Below, in pieces: positions 32,017 to 41,546 of a DNA stretch of 64,000 nt. How positions within the stretch are numbered: the first letter of the stretch is position 1; each line of letters starts with the position of its first letter. The position numbers and the translations under genes were made by a program. Origin of the DNA: Thermanaerothrix sp034436175 (GTDB lineage: Bacteria > Chloroflexota > Anaerolineae > Anaerolineales > Anaerolineaceae); contig CAYRUO010000001.1 of assembly GCA_964427505.1 (NCBI GenBank), positions 186,001-250,000 of the forward strand, given 5' to 3'. The notes beneath the pieces were generated by a model, which had not been told where the DNA came from, searched no databases, and worked only from the letters and a program-made list of their open reading frames with translations.

Positions 32017-33428
32017 AGGTGCCTGAATGGGTTGCTGATGCTATTTTCTACCAGATTTTTCCTGATCGTTTTGCCAACGGAGATCCAGACAATGATCCGC
32101 CGAACGTGCGTCCGTGGGGTTCTCCACCTGATCTTTATCACTTTCAGGGGGGCGATCTAAAAGGCATCTTACAGCGCCTGGATTATCTTTTGGATTTGGG
32201 AATTACGGCAGTTTACCTTAACCCGATCTTTCTTTCTCCTTCTACCCACCGCTACAACACCACGGATTATTTTCGCATTGACGAGCGCCTGGGGAGCATG
32301 CAAGATTTTGAGCAACTTTTAGATTATGCTCACCGGCAGGGGGTACGTATTATTCTGGATGGTGTTTTTAATCACTGCGGACGCGGTTTTTTCGCCTTCG
32401 TAGATGTTCTGGAAAATCAGCAGTATTCGGCTTACCGGGATTGGTTTCACATTCACAAATTCCCCCTCAATGCTTACTCCCGTGGGCCGGCGCACTATGA
32501 AGCCTGGTGGGGCATTAAGAGTCTGCCTAAATTCAATACCAGCAATCCACGGGTGCGGAAATACCTCATGAGCGTGGCGCGTTTTTGGACGGAGAAAGGC
32601 ATTGATGGCTGGCGTTTGGATGTGCCGAATGAGATTGATGATGACTCATTCTGGGCTGAGTTTCGCGAGACGGTTAAGAGGGTCAACCCTGAAGCTTATT
32701 TGGTAGGGGAAATTTGGGAAGTCAACCCGCGTTGGGTTAGTGAAGGGCACTTTGACGGTTTGATGAATTACCCTCTACGTGAAGCGATTTTGCGTTTCCT
32801 TAACCGTGAGACGACAGCCAGCCAGTTTGTCCAAGATGTTGAGCACGTGCTCAATGCGTATGCCCCTGAGAACCGCTTGGCGATGTATGTGCCTTTGGGT
32901 TCTCACGATACCCCGCGAGTGATTACCGTGTTGGGAGGACACCGCGAAGCGGTTAAACTAGCATTTGCCCTTCAGTTTGCCCTGCCGGGAGCACCGGCAA
33001 TCTATTATGGCGATGAGATTGGTTTACCGGGTGAGAAAGATCCGGACTGCCGGCGTGCCTTTCCCTGGGATGAAGCATTTTGGGATCAGGATCTGAGAGC
33101 GTGGGTTAAGCGGTTAATCCAGTTGCGCAAAGCCCAAATTGCGCTCCGGCGGGGCGAGTTTCGTTTTGTCAGTGTTGAAGATTCGAGCCGCTGCTGTGCG
33201 TTTGTGCGCCAACACCCTCATGGGTCGGTGCTGGTCGTGACCAACGCAGGGGCTTCTGATCGTACTGTAGGGGTGAGTCTCGACGCATTAGGGCAGGTGG
33301 GGGAGCCCGCCTTTCGCCCCTTGTTGGGAGACGACGTTACCTGGCGGGTTGAAGGTGGGCATCTCTGGGTGCACCTACCTCCATATGGGGTTTTCTGGGC
33401 GGCTTACCCACCTCTGGCGGGAGGGTAA
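32013..33428 (+). CDS. GH13 alpha-amylase/neopullulanase-like enzyme
   Basis: 471 residues. The GH13 barrel motifs are complete: DGVFNHCG, GWRLDVPNE (nucleophile D203), YLVGEIWE (acid/base E233) and GSHDTPRV (D299). It begins directly with the barrel (WVADAIFYQIFPDRFANGD) and lacks the N-terminal domain of cyclomaltodextrinases. A C-terminal beta domain is present. No signal peptide is visible, so it probably acts on maltodextrins in the cytoplasm. Translation is coupled to the reductase gene by overlap. Confidence 0.92.
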   Translation: MKVPEWVADAIFYQIFPDRFANGDPDNDPPNVRPWGSPPDLYHFQGGDLKGILQRLDYLLDLGITAVYLNPIFLSPSTHRYNTTDYFRIDERLGSMQDFEQLLDYAHRQGVRIILDGVFNHCGRGFFAFVDVLENQQYSAYRDWFHIHKFPLNAYSRGPAHYEAWWGIKSLPKFNTSNPRVRKYLMSVARFWTEKGIDGWRLDVPNEIDDDSFWAEFRETVKRVNPEAYLVGEIWEVNPRWVSEGHFDGLMNYPLREAILRFLNRETTASQFVQDVEHVLNAYAPENRLAMYVPLGSHDTPRVITVLGGHREAVKLAFALQFALPGAPAIYYGDEIGLPGEKDPDCRRAFPWDEAFWDQDLRAWVKRLIQLRKAQIALRRGEFRFVSVEDSSRCCAFVRQHPHGSVLVVTNAGASDRTVGVSLDALGQVGEPAFRPLLGDDVTWRVEGGHLWVHLPPYGVFWAAYPPLAGG

Positions 33429-33785
33429 CTAGCCAATACCCGAGATTTGAGCATAAATCTGGTTGGTCTTGGCCGCCATAATAAAGTCGTTGCGATGCAA
33501 GCCACCGATGGCATGGGTCCACCAGGCCACGGTAACTTTGCCCCACTCGGTAACCATCAAGGGATGATGCCCCTCAGCCTCGGCGATTTGCCCGATGCGG
33601 TTGGTGAAGTCCAGAGCATGCGCAAAATCCTTGAACTTGAAGGTTCGTTGCAGGCGCTTTTGATTTTCGATCTCAGTGACTTCCCACCCCGGCACTTCCG
33701 ATAACAACTGCGCGATTTCGGCGTCGTTCAACGGGGGAACTCCGCCGTGGCACGGCACACATTTTTCTTCCACTAGCGGACTCAT
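33429..33785 (-). CDS. pterin-4a-carbinolamine dehydratase
   Basis: 118 residues from the ATG at 33785, with AAGGAGG upstream; a longer frame lacks a site. The signature histidine motif AEGHHPLM and the strand VTVAWWTHAIGGLHRNDFIMA identify the DCoH/PCD fold. An extra N-terminal stretch contains EEKCVPCHGG with a CxxC pair, seen in many bacterial members. It dehydrates 4a-hydroxytetrahydropterins or acts with molybdopterin-type enzymes. It is convergent with the amylase and separated from it by a few bases. Confidence 0.92.
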   Translation of the reverse strand: MSPLVEEKCVPCHGGVPPLNDAEIAQLLSEVPGWEVTEIENQKRLQRTFKFKDFAHALDFTNRIGQIAEAEGHHPLMVTEWGKVTVAWWTHAIGGLHRNDFIMAAKTNQIYAQISGIG

Positions 33786-33828
33786 TTGGACCTCCTTGAC
33801 TGCACAACTTGACGTTTCGGGTATCTTC

Positions 33829-33857
33829 ATTATAGAGATTTTGAGTCCGAATTGCAA
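33829..33857 (-). promoter_or_regulatory. promoter of the pterin dehydratase gene
   Basis: On the minus strand TTGCAA (33852-33857), a 17-bp spacer and TATAAT (33829-33834), giving a leader of about 35 nt before the start at 33785. Confidence 0.7.
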
Positions 33858-33887
33858 AGGATACGGTGCCTTGTCGAGGGCAAAAGG

Positions 33888-36800
33888 TTATACCCTTTGG
33901 AGATGTTGCATCATCGTCGCCAGATTGTAGCCGGCTTGGGCAGCCGCTGTGCACAACGTTTGCCCCAAACGATAAACTGACAGTACCTGATCATAGAAGG
34001 GAGTGCACTTCCAAGCCGGTAAATCGGCTATGGATAGCAGTGCCATGGCTTGCATTAGGGCTACCAGGGTCTCAAATCCCTCTTTATGGATCCACGGCGT
34101 TCCCTCATGAGTGTGCAATCCGATGAGGGTCTGAATCTCCGGATCACTCAGCCAGTTTCCCACCAAGTCCGCCGGGGAGGGGGGGTACAGATGTTCGTGC
34201 CAATCTTGATGTGCGATTAGGACGCGGACGGCGGTCACAAGGGTTTGGGCTTGTTCTGAGGTGAAACCCATGTCTAAAGCCGTTTCAGACAGCAATCGCG
34301 GAATCTGCCAGGTCTCAAACCATTCGAGCGTTTGCTCTTTGTGGTTTGCCGTATCTTTGACGCGTCCGATATCAAGGATAAAGGCGGCGCAAACCAAAGC
34401 CAGCCAGCGTTCAGGCGCTGTCAGGATCTGGTCTTGTAGGTGTGCCAAGGCTTGGTTGAGTCGGTGTGTTGTCGGAAGTCCGAGTTTCGTCTCAAGGATT
34501 GGCCAATGCAGGATAAGGTTGAGCCGTGCCTGAAGGTTGGTCAGGATGACTGCCCAGTTATTGTGGTATCCAGTCAGCGCTTCAATTCCTCGTAGTAAGG
34601 TTTCTAGTTTATGCTGGGCTTCGGTGAGCAAATGAGAGGGTAGATGTTGCTGGGGTTGGGTTAGACGCTGTTGGAGCAAATAGTGAAGATATCCGGGGTT
34701 AAAGATCTCCCGTAAGGGTTGCCAGATCGGCTGCCAGCGGATTTGTTGTAATTCTCGCCACAGGCTGGGCACGCCTCGGCCTCGAAGTTGTTCCCATAGG
34801 CGGCGGTAGGTACCGTTGGCATCATCGGTCACCTCGCGGAAGTCGAGGAAAACGTGGGTCTGGTAGGCTCTGAGTTCAAAGAATAAGCCTTTATCATGAA
34901 TTTCCATCGTGGGTTGGAGATATTCCAAGCCATCTACAAGATCACGATAAATCACAAACGTAGTTGGGTCACGTCTTAGCCCCAAACCTTCACCCAGTGC
35001 GCGTTGCACTATACGCCGCTCCCCCCCTTTTTTCTCCAAAAAGCCCACCGAGGTCTTTATCCACCCGCGGGTTTCGGCAAAACGATTGTGATAGATGACC
35101 AGGGCTTTCTCATCCCCCAGGCGGTTGGAAAAAGCGAAAACATCTTCATTTACATGGCCTTCGGGGGTATAAAAATCGTAAAGCAGAAAGTTTTCCACGC
35201 CTGCGAATAGAGCGCGACGGTGGAGCAGGGGGAAGATCTGTCGTTCGTGGCGGGCAATGAGATCCGCATCCGGCGTCTCATCCCAATAGGCGCGGCGGAA
35301 CTCCATGCCGTATTTTTCGGCAAACCCTTCGATTTGGCCATGGCCGAACATGGGTAGGCCGGGCAGGGTGCACATCAGCGTGCACACGCCGAAGTATTTA
35401 TCGCCTTTGCCGAACTGCTCTACCGCTGTACGCTCATCGGGGTTGTTCATGAAGTTTACATAGCGCTTGAGGATCTCGGGTTCAAACTCCAAGGTGTTTT
35501 TGATTAAGGTGCGATAATTGGCATTTTCTTCATTGCGGAGCATGTTCATAAAAGCACTGTTATACACACGGTGCATGCCCAGCGTGCGCACGAAATACCC
35601 CTCCATTAACCAGAAGGCTTCGGCGAGAAGAAGGGTATCGGGAGCTTCCTGGGCAACGCGGTCAACCACCTCGCGCCAGAATTCATTGGGCATGAGGCGA
35701 TCAAATTCCTGCTTGGTCAGTCCGTGTTCGGCGCGGGAGGGGATCGCGCCGCCACTGCCCGGTTCGGGAAACCACAGGCGCTGGTAGTGGCGTTTGGTCA
35801 GGGTCATTGCGGCGTCAAAGCGGATGATTGGGAACTTGCGCGCTACCTCCAAGATGGTCTGCATCACCGCTTCGCGTACTTCGGGCTTGAGGTAATTCAG
35901 TTGCGCTGTGTCATTCCAGGGCATGCTGGTGCCGTCGTTACCGTGGTAGATATAGCGAGTATCGCCGCTGGTGTAATCCACGCGCTTAAAGACCACGGCG
36001 GCATCCGTGCGGTCATAGTAATGATCTTCTAAAAAGATCCCCACCCGTGGATCGCTGGAAAGATCCGGACCGTTGAAGGTGTAAGATGGGAAGGGGCTGT
36101 AATCCAGGCTGATAAACCAATCGGGATGTTCGATGACCCAGCGTGAATCAATCCCCATATGATTAGGTACCATATCACTGGCCAGACGAATGCCGCGTCG
36201 CCAGGCACGGTCGCGGAGATTCTGATAAGCCGTCTCACCACCCAGGTCATCGGCAATGCGATATTCGGCGAGGGAGTAAGCCGAAGCGATCGCTTCAGGA
36301 TTGCCGCATAACTGTTTGATGCGCGCCGAAGCGCGGCTGCGCTCCCAAATCCCGATCAGCCACAGGCCGCTAATGCCCCAACGTGCCAACCTGTCCAATT
36401 CTTCATCCGGGATTTGATCCAAGCGTGTGATGGGTCGTCCATATGTTTTGCTCAGTTGATCCAGCCAGACATACGTATTTTTGGCAATGAGGACCAGCCT
36501 CGGCATCCATTCACGGTCAGGACTGAAGGCTTCCGGTTCACCTTCAAGATGTGCATAGGTGGGAATCTCTACCGGGCCGGGGCCCAAGAAAGGGGTTTTC
36601 TGTTCCTCTTTGAGTAGATCCAGACTTTTGAGTAAACGGGTTAGATAATCGCCCAGCAAGTACCCCCAACGCTGGCGGATATATTCCAATTGTTCATAGA
36701 GGGAATTGGGATGCGCGATAGCCGGGGCGCGCATCATGTCCATCAGATGTTGATCATCGGGACCAAAGGTTGGTTGGGTCTCAAAAAACTGATATAGTTC

Positions 36801-37343
36801 GCGGATTAGCGCCGCATAAGCGGTTTCGCGACGCAGATATTCTTCATCAAAGAGTTCCAGATAAGGGTCTAGCGCAGGGTTGCGGTTGTTCACCCATAGA
36901 AGAAGTATTTCCTCGAGGGTGATGGCGCGATGCGAAAGCCCTGCGCTTTGGCCTTTAAGGTAATCCTCGGGGCTGATTTGGTTTCGATATACCGCTAAAG
37001 GGGGAAATTCGCGCACAAATTCCAAGAGAGTGCGGTCAAGGTTGGCCTTACCGATGTGGGCTTCTAACCAGGCAAGCGCTTGATCCAGCGCTTGAGGATT
37101 TTTCTGGCGGCGATAAAGCGCAGCCACCAAGTGCAAAATCTCATCAATCAGTCCCATGGCGTTGATCTCACCCGCCCGGACAACTTTTTCGGGATGGCGG
37201 GCCAGGTCACGGCGGAGATTCATCTTTTGGGCAAAGCGGCGAGCGGCCTGGAAATCGGCCAGGATGACATTGCCGTTAAAGGAAAACAGCGCTTCGTCAA
37301 ACTGATAGCGTTCACGAGCACGCCGCGAGATGTGAAATTCCAT
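33888..37343 (-). CDS. very large GH13-family glycoside hydrolase-like protein
   Basis: 1151 residues. The N-terminal ~320 residues are helical (EFHISRRARERYQFDEALFSF). A GH13 barrel follows: LASDMVPNHMGID, IIRFDAAMTL (D510), LLAEAFW (E575) and FMNNPDERTAVEQF (D636). In motif IV the usual HD is replaced by PD, so the transition-state His is missing. The C-terminal ~300 residues are helical with several His-Asp pairs and no recognised domain. The catalytic Asp and Glu are kept, so activity is likely, perhaps on glucan or a phosphorylated sugar. The substrate is unknown. The neighbouring amylase suggests alpha-glucan metabolism. Confidence 0.85.
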   Translation of the reverse strand: MEFHISRRARERYQFDEALFSFNGNVILADFQAARRFAQKMNLRRDLARHPEKVVRAGEINAMGLIDEILHLVAALYRRQKNPQALDQALAWLEAHIGKANLDRTLLEFVREFPPLAVYRNQISPEDYLKGQSAGLSHRAITLEEILLLWVNNRNPALDPYLELFDEEYLRRETAYAALIRELYQFFETQPTFGPDDQHLMDMMRAPAIAHPNSLYEQLEYIRQRWGYLLGDYLTRLLKSLDLLKEEQKTPFLGPGPVEIPTYAHLEGEPEAFSPDREWMPRLVLIAKNTYVWLDQLSKTYGRPITRLDQIPDEELDRLARWGISGLWLIGIWERSRASARIKQLCGNPEAIASAYSLAEYRIADDLGGETAYQNLRDRAWRRGIRLASDMVPNHMGIDSRWVIEHPDWFISLDYSPFPSYTFNGPDLSSDPRVGIFLEDHYYDRTDAAVVFKRVDYTSGDTRYIYHGNDGTSMPWNDTAQLNYLKPEVREAVMQTILEVARKFPIIRFDAAMTLTKRHYQRLWFPEPGSGGAIPSRAEHGLTKQEFDRLMPNEFWREVVDRVAQEAPDTLLLAEAFWLMEGYFVRTLGMHRVYNSAFMNMLRNEENANYRTLIKNTLEFEPEILKRYVNFMNNPDERTAVEQFGKGDKYFGVCTLMCTLPGLPMFGHGQIEGFAEKYGMEFRRAYWDETPDADLIARHERQIFPLLHRRALFAGVENFLLYDFYTPEGHVNEDVFAFSNRLGDEKALVIYHNRFAETRGWIKTSVGFLEKKGGERRIVQRALGEGLGLRRDPTTFVIYRDLVDGLEYLQPTMEIHDKGLFFELRAYQTHVFLDFREVTDDANGTYRRLWEQLRGRGVPSLWRELQQIRWQPIWQPLREIFNPGYLHYLLQQRLTQPQQHLPSHLLTEAQHKLETLLRGIEALTGYHNNWAVILTNLQARLNLILHWPILETKLGLPTTHRLNQALAHLQDQILTAPERWLALVCAAFILDIGRVKDTANHKEQTLEWFETWQIPRLLSETALDMGFTSEQAQTLVTAVRVLIAHQDWHEHLYPPSPADLVGNWLSDPEIQTLIGLHTHEGTPWIHKEGFETLVALMQAMALLSIADLPAWKCTPFYDQVLSVYRLGQTLCTAAAQAGYNLATMMQHLQRV

Positions 37344-37382
37344 TCGAACAGGCCTCCACTTGGGAATAAGAGGGGATCGAAT

Positions 37383-38369
37383 TTACCCAATTTCATTATA
37401 GTCGGTATTTGTGCGGCGCAAGCCTAAAATCCAACCTTCAATTAGGAAAGGAACGCTTGACGGTGGGTCGGTGGGCAGGCGATTTTCCAGCACCAAGACC
37501 ATTCCCAGCAACCCAATCAGGGCATCGAAAGCATCCTCGGCGTTCGGGGCAAGGCCAAAACCGCGTTCTATCTCGCGCTCAAGGTCGGGAGTAAACCGTA
37601 TTTTCAATTGTTGGGCCGCCATCAAAAGGCGAGAAGCGTTGGCACAGCGGGTATAGACAGATCGTTTCCCTTTTTTATGACCCGGTAAAGAGAGATAGAG
37701 GTCTAATCCGAGCGGCGCGTAATACTCTGCGGGGTAGGTTTCTGCCAGGACAAGGGCAGAAGGCTGGAGTAGCTCATCCAGCCGACCCTCAAAGGGCCAT
37801 AGTCTGACCAGTGGCCAGGTAAGATGCCGTGCAGGGATTAACAATTCACGCCACCCCGAGAGCGCAGTCTTGCCGACTTGTTGTGCTCCCATGGTCCAAA
37901 ATAAGGGCGCAGCGGCGCGTCGGTAAGGGGTGGTGCGATCGCACTCGCGCCAGAGCGCTCGAGAGGAAGATAATCCCAGACCCTCAACAAGATGTGCTAA
38001 ACGTTTACCGCCCGGGCGGGAAGGGTAAAACGGTCGTCCAAGGTTGATCTCTGGGGCCTGGTCGGCGACCTGAAACCACTCGGGCCACGCGCCATTTTCG
38101 AGTTGGGCGAGAAAAGAGAGAAAGTGATTGCATCCTATCTTCTGTGCATATTCCAAGGGTAAACCAATGGGAAAATCGAACCCGACCAAGGCACAGCCAT
38201 CAGAGGGAAGATGAGTTTGAACTAAACTCCAAAGCTCCTCGCTCGTTTGTACAGGCTGGGGCGAATCAATTTCATAACCTTTGGATGCGATGTATTTGCC
38301 CCAAGCCAGCCAGCGTTTGCGAGGTTGGCTGCTCCAATCCACATGGATTATCAGATTAGGATGCGTCAT
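37383..38369 (-). CDS. DUF429-like predicted RNase H-fold protein
   Basis: 328 residues. Motifs at the start (LIIHVDWSSQPRKRW), at about 65 (CALVGFDFPIGLP), at about 225 (LVLAETYPAEYYAPLG) and near the C-terminus (AEDAFDALIGLLGM) place acidic residues in the manner of the DUF429 / RNase H-like family. The biological role is unknown. It overlaps the AlkZ-like gene by 4 bp, so both are made together. Confidence 0.7.
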   Translation of the reverse strand: MTHPNLIIHVDWSSQPRKRWLAWGKYIASKGYEIDSPQPVQTSEELWSLVQTHLPSDGCALVGFDFPIGLPLEYAQKIGCNHFLSFLAQLENGAWPEWFQVADQAPEINLGRPFYPSRPGGKRLAHLVEGLGLSSSRALWRECDRTTPYRRAAAPLFWTMGAQQVGKTALSGWRELLIPARHLTWPLVRLWPFEGRLDELLQPSALVLAETYPAEYYAPLGLDLYLSLPGHKKGKRSVYTRCANASRLLMAAQQLKIRFTPDLEREIERGFGLAPNAEDAFDALIGLLGMVLVLENRLPTDPPSSVPFLIEGWILGLRRTNTDYNEIG

Positions 38370-39250
38370 GAACTAAGGAATTCGGGACAGGCAATCCATT
38401 CTTCAGCCGATTGCGTGTTTCTCAGTCCTCGTTTGAGGGGGTAGCCATCTCGCTCGAGTCTGCGGATGGCACGTTGCATGTCTATCTCATTCCACCCAAA
38501 CAGGCGCATGGGATGGGAAAAAGGAATAGCGCCAACGCTGAGCAGGTAGCGACGGAGCAGGTAAGCCCTGGCCTCATCCTCCTGGATTCTTCCGGCCTGA
38601 ACGATCAGATCGGGAAAGTGGCGATGGGTGACATCATAGACAAAGGCATAACGCCATGCACCGACCTCGGCGGTGCCGACGGGGAGAACACGGAACTGCA
38701 TTTGTAAGGTCGTCAGTGCACGTTCAAAGCGTGAAGCGCTTTCGGGGCTGCTAAGATGAGCCGTGCGGCGTAACGTCAACGTATCCAGGGGACCCTCACG
38801 CAGAAGAGCCTCATACACCTGTTTGGCCTCGAGCGTTAGTAGGCCCTCGTGATATTGATCTAGATAATCGTGTTCGGGATCTCCGTAATTGGGGGAAAGG
38901 GTATAGAAATAAGGTAGGGCTTCCAGGGCGATTAACGTGTTTTTGCCGCGGATAACACGGGCATAGTACCAGATACGTTTGCCAAGAAGGCTGTCCTTCC
39001 AATCCCAGCAGATATGCCCTGGATCATCGTGGGCATCGGCAACCGGGCGATCTCCCGCGGTAGCCACCCAGAGGCTGGGCATGACGATTCCCTGGGCTGG
39101 CCAAAAAAGGACGAAGCCCCGTTGGTTAACGAAGGTAATGGCATCCTCGCGCGAGCGCAAACGCAGTTCAGAGAGCGAGCGAAACGTTCGCGCCCGGTAA
39201 GTTGCAATCTCGTTATCGGTAAAATCAAGCACGTTGGATTGAAGAGACAT
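38366..39250 (-). CDS. AlkZ/YcaQ-related winged-helix protein
   Basis: 294 residues. The start (RSREDAITFVNQRGFVLFWPAQGIVMPSLW) and the winged-helix segment (LLREGPLDTLTLRRTAHLSSPESASRFERALTTLQMQFRVLPVG) resemble proteins annotated as AlkZ-related, which are linked to repair of alkylated or cross-linked bases. The catalytic Gln motif of true AlkZ is not evident, so activity is uncertain. Coupled to the DUF429-like gene by ATGA. Confidence 0.6.
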   Translation of the reverse strand: MSLQSNVLDFTDNEIATYRARTFRSLSELRLRSREDAITFVNQRGFVLFWPAQGIVMPSLWVATAGDRPVADAHDDPGHICWDWKDSLLGKRIWYYARVIRGKNTLIALEALPYFYTLSPNYGDPEHDYLDQYHEGLLTLEAKQVYEALLREGPLDTLTLRRTAHLSSPESASRFERALTTLQMQFRVLPVGTAEVGAWRYAFVYDVTHRHFPDLIVQAGRIQEDEARAYLLRRYLLSVGAIPFSHPMRLFGWNEIDMQRAIRRLERDGYPLKRGLRNTQSAEEWIACPEFLSS

Positions 39251-39322
39251 GCGAATGCTTTAGGTTTATCCCGTGATGTAAAAACCGCTCTCATTATAAT
39301 GAGAATAAAGAGGTTAGCGCAA

Positions 39323-40156
39323 ATGCAACCCGTTGTGATGCTCATGGGTGGTCGGATTTCACCGGTGGATGAGTGCCTGGCCGTTTTTCTTCGTCAGGCA
39401 GGCGGAGCGGGGGCGCGAGTAGCGATCCTTCCCACCGCGTGTGACAATCCTCAGGTTGTTCATGCGTATGCCAAGGGGCTGTTATTGCTGGGGTTGCGCC
39501 ATTCACCCTTTATCTTACCAATATGGGAGCGGGCTCAGGCTGAGGATAGAATACTATTACGCATCTTAAGCCACATCAACGGTCTCTTGATTCTGGGTGG
39601 TGATATAGCACGTTTGCTGAGTGTGGTGCAGGGGAGCCGATTACATCACGCCCTGCAACAGGCGATTAATAATGGGGCGGTGATTGCCGGGATTTCAGCC
39701 GGCGCGGCGGCGTTGGGAACCATTGTGCTTTACTCAGTCCTTCGATTAGACGTGCCCGGTTATTGGCGCCCCGGCCTAGGGTTGCTCTCCAATACTATAA
39801 TTGTGCCCCATTTTCGCCAACGTAGGCGCCAAATGATCTTGATGCGGGTACTGATGCAATTCCCTGCATGGGTGGGCTTAGGGATAGACGAAGCGACTGC
39901 GGCTCTGATCAATGGCGAGGGGATTCACAGCATTGGATCAGGTTGGGTAGCCCTCATGGCGACCGACGCTTTACCCCTGCATCAATTGGGCAGGTCACTT
40001 CCCTGGATGATTCACTTACATCCAGGGCAATCGTTGACCTGGGGTGCAGTTCCAGTTCAGTCCTTGCCGATGATCATTGATAACAGGAAACCTTGCCGGC
40101 GTTTACCGCCCGTAACCGGTACCGCTGATGTAATGTTCCATTTCTTCAAGCAATAG
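39323..40156 (+). CDS. peptidase S51 / cyanophycinase-like protein
   Basis: 277 residues from ATG 39323; the frame is open upstream but runs antisense through the AlkZ-like gene. MLMGGRISPVDE, LLILGGDIARLL and the nucleophile elbow VIAGISAGAAALG (catalytic Ser) fit the S51 family. A TATAAT at 39294-39299 is upstream. Cyanophycinase cleaves cyanophycin; other members cleave Asp dipeptides. The substrate here is not known. The last 54 bp overlap the CBS gene on the other strand. Confidence 0.82.
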   Translation: MQPVVMLMGGRISPVDECLAVFLRQAGGAGARVAILPTACDNPQVVHAYAKGLLLLGLRHSPFILPIWERAQAEDRILLRILSHINGLLILGGDIARLLSVVQGSRLHHALQQAINNGAVIAGISAGAAALGTIVLYSVLRLDVPGYWRPGLGLLSNTIIVPHFRQRRRQMILMRVLMQFPAWVGLGIDEATAALINGEGIHSIGSGWVALMATDALPLHQLGRSLPWMIHLHPGQSLTWGAVPVQSLPMIIDNRKPCRRLPPVTGTADVMFHFFKQ

Positions 40157-40549
40157 GGCTTGATCGGAAATAACCGCCTTAACCACATCTCCAATGGTGA
40201 CAATGCCGATCACTTTATTGTTCTCAACCACAGGGAGATGGCGAATGCGCTTTGCGGTCATCAGGGCCATGCATTCCTGAACGGTTTGGTGGGGGCCAAC
40301 GCAATACACGTCTGGGGTCATCAGTTCTTTTACTTGTGTGGCTTCGGCAGAATGACCCAGTAGAGGTACCTTTCGGGCATAGTCGCGTTCGGAGAAAATA
40401 CCCACCAATTTCTCTCCGTCCATGACGAGCACTGCCCCGATGTCTTTTTCGGCCATGAGTTTGAGCGCATCTAAGACGGTGGTTTCAGGGGAGACCGACC
40501 ATACCTCAGGGGATTTGTTTTGCAGAATTTGGCGTACCGTACTGATCAT
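40103..40549 (-). CDS. CBS-domain pair protein
   Basis: 148 residues. Two CBS domains fill the protein: VSPETTVLDALKLMAEKDIGAVLVMDGEKLVGIFSERDYARKV and VGPHQTVQECMALMTAKRIRHLPVVENNKVIGIVTIGDVVKAV. These bind adenosine nucleotides and usually regulate a partner; none is fused. Its 3' end overlaps the convergent S51-type gene by 54 bp. Confidence 0.93.
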   Translation of the reverse strand: MISTVRQILQNKSPEVWSVSPETTVLDALKLMAEKDIGAVLVMDGEKLVGIFSERDYARKVPLLGHSAEATQVKELMTPDVYCVGPHQTVQECMALMTAKRIRHLPVVENNKVIGIVTIGDVVKAVISDQALLLEEMEHYISGTGYGR

Positions 40550-40667
40550 GACGCCCTCCTCATCTGGTGGTTAGGCAAGGGGTGGAGTAAATTGCTCTAA
40601 TTTGAGTATATATCAGAAACGCCCATCGGTCTTCAAGTGGGCATTTCTGATTTGGCAGGGCGGAATT

Positions 40668-41531
40668 TTAGAGAGAGAAGCGGCTTGGGGCTGGCAGAAA
40701 GGCGTTATGCACAATCTCAGGATCGAAGAATGGGCCAGGTTCGTGAGTGGTGGCATATTGATAAAGCGCCGCGGTGTAAATGCCGCTCAAGGTGGATTGA
40801 AGCAGGCTGAGCAATACCAGAAGTAGCATATACGCTATGATCAGTGGCACCAGGAACCAACCTGGTTGAGGAAATTGAAAACCGATCAATGCCAGAGGAA
40901 CCACGGCTAGGGTGATCAGGACCGCGGCCAGGCCAAAGACGACGCCCAACCCTACATTGCCTACAATTTGCTCGCCCCACGTTCGCTTAAGCAAGGCGGT
41001 GCTGCGTTTAATGGCTTCGATAGGGCCAACGTTTTCGGCGGCTAGAACAGGCACTACCAGAAATGTTGCAAGATTCCAGGCCAATCCAAGCAGTGAGACG
41101 ATCCAGCGGCCCAAACCACGGTTGCGCTGGCTTGCCAGTTTGAGCAGGACGCCGATGGTGGCAGCGATAACAGCATAGCCCACAATGGCGCCAAACCGGG
41201 TGAACGCAATCTGTAAGCCATCCTTGAATGTGGGATCGCCTCCGCGCAGACGGATGAGAGCAGCCCCAACTAGAGCGGTATTCATGAAGAAAATGGTGGT
41301 GTACTGAACAAGATAGAACGCGAACAGCACCAAAACCCCCGTAACTTGAGCATTACCGAAGAGGGCGCTATCCACGAAACCGGATATAAGCAGGGGGATA
41401 AAGAAGGTTAAAGTGATCAGCAAGGTGAGGATGCCCGAGATGAGAGGAAAGATAAGCAGTTCTTTGTCGGCGTCTAAAACACGCGCACTGGCTTTGACCA
41501 GTTCCCAGGAATTACGTAGTTTTTCAAACAT
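40668..41531 (-). CDS. multi-pass membrane protein, DUF6159-like
   Basis: 287 residues with about six hydrophobic segments (LLIFPLISGILTLLITLTFFIPLL, VLVLFAFYLVQYTTIFFMNTALVG, VVFGLAAVLITLAVVPLALIG, VPLIIAYMLLLVLLSLLQS). The pattern of a soluble loop AENVGPIEAIKRSTALLKRTWGEQ matches the DUF6159/YckC-like families. No function is known. It is 15 bp downstream of proC. Confidence 0.75.
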   Translation of the reverse strand: MFEKLRNSWELVKASARVLDADKELLIFPLISGILTLLITLTFFIPLLISGFVDSALFGNAQVTGVLVLFAFYLVQYTTIFFMNTALVGAALIRLRGGDPTFKDGLQIAFTRFGAIVGYAVIAATIGVLLKLASQRNRGLGRWIVSLLGLAWNLATFLVVPVLAAENVGPIEAIKRSTALLKRTWGEQIVGNVGLGVVFGLAAVLITLAVVPLALIGFQFPQPGWFLVPLIIAYMLLLVLLSLLQSTLSGIYTAALYQYATTHEPGPFFDPEIVHNAFLPAPSRFSL

Positions 41532-41546
41532 GACATTCTCCCCTTG

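Noticed and set aside
39014..39322. Upstream extension of the S51-type peptidase frame
   Set aside because: It runs antisense through the AlkZ-like gene and precedes the TATAAT; the fold begins at MQPVVMLMGG.
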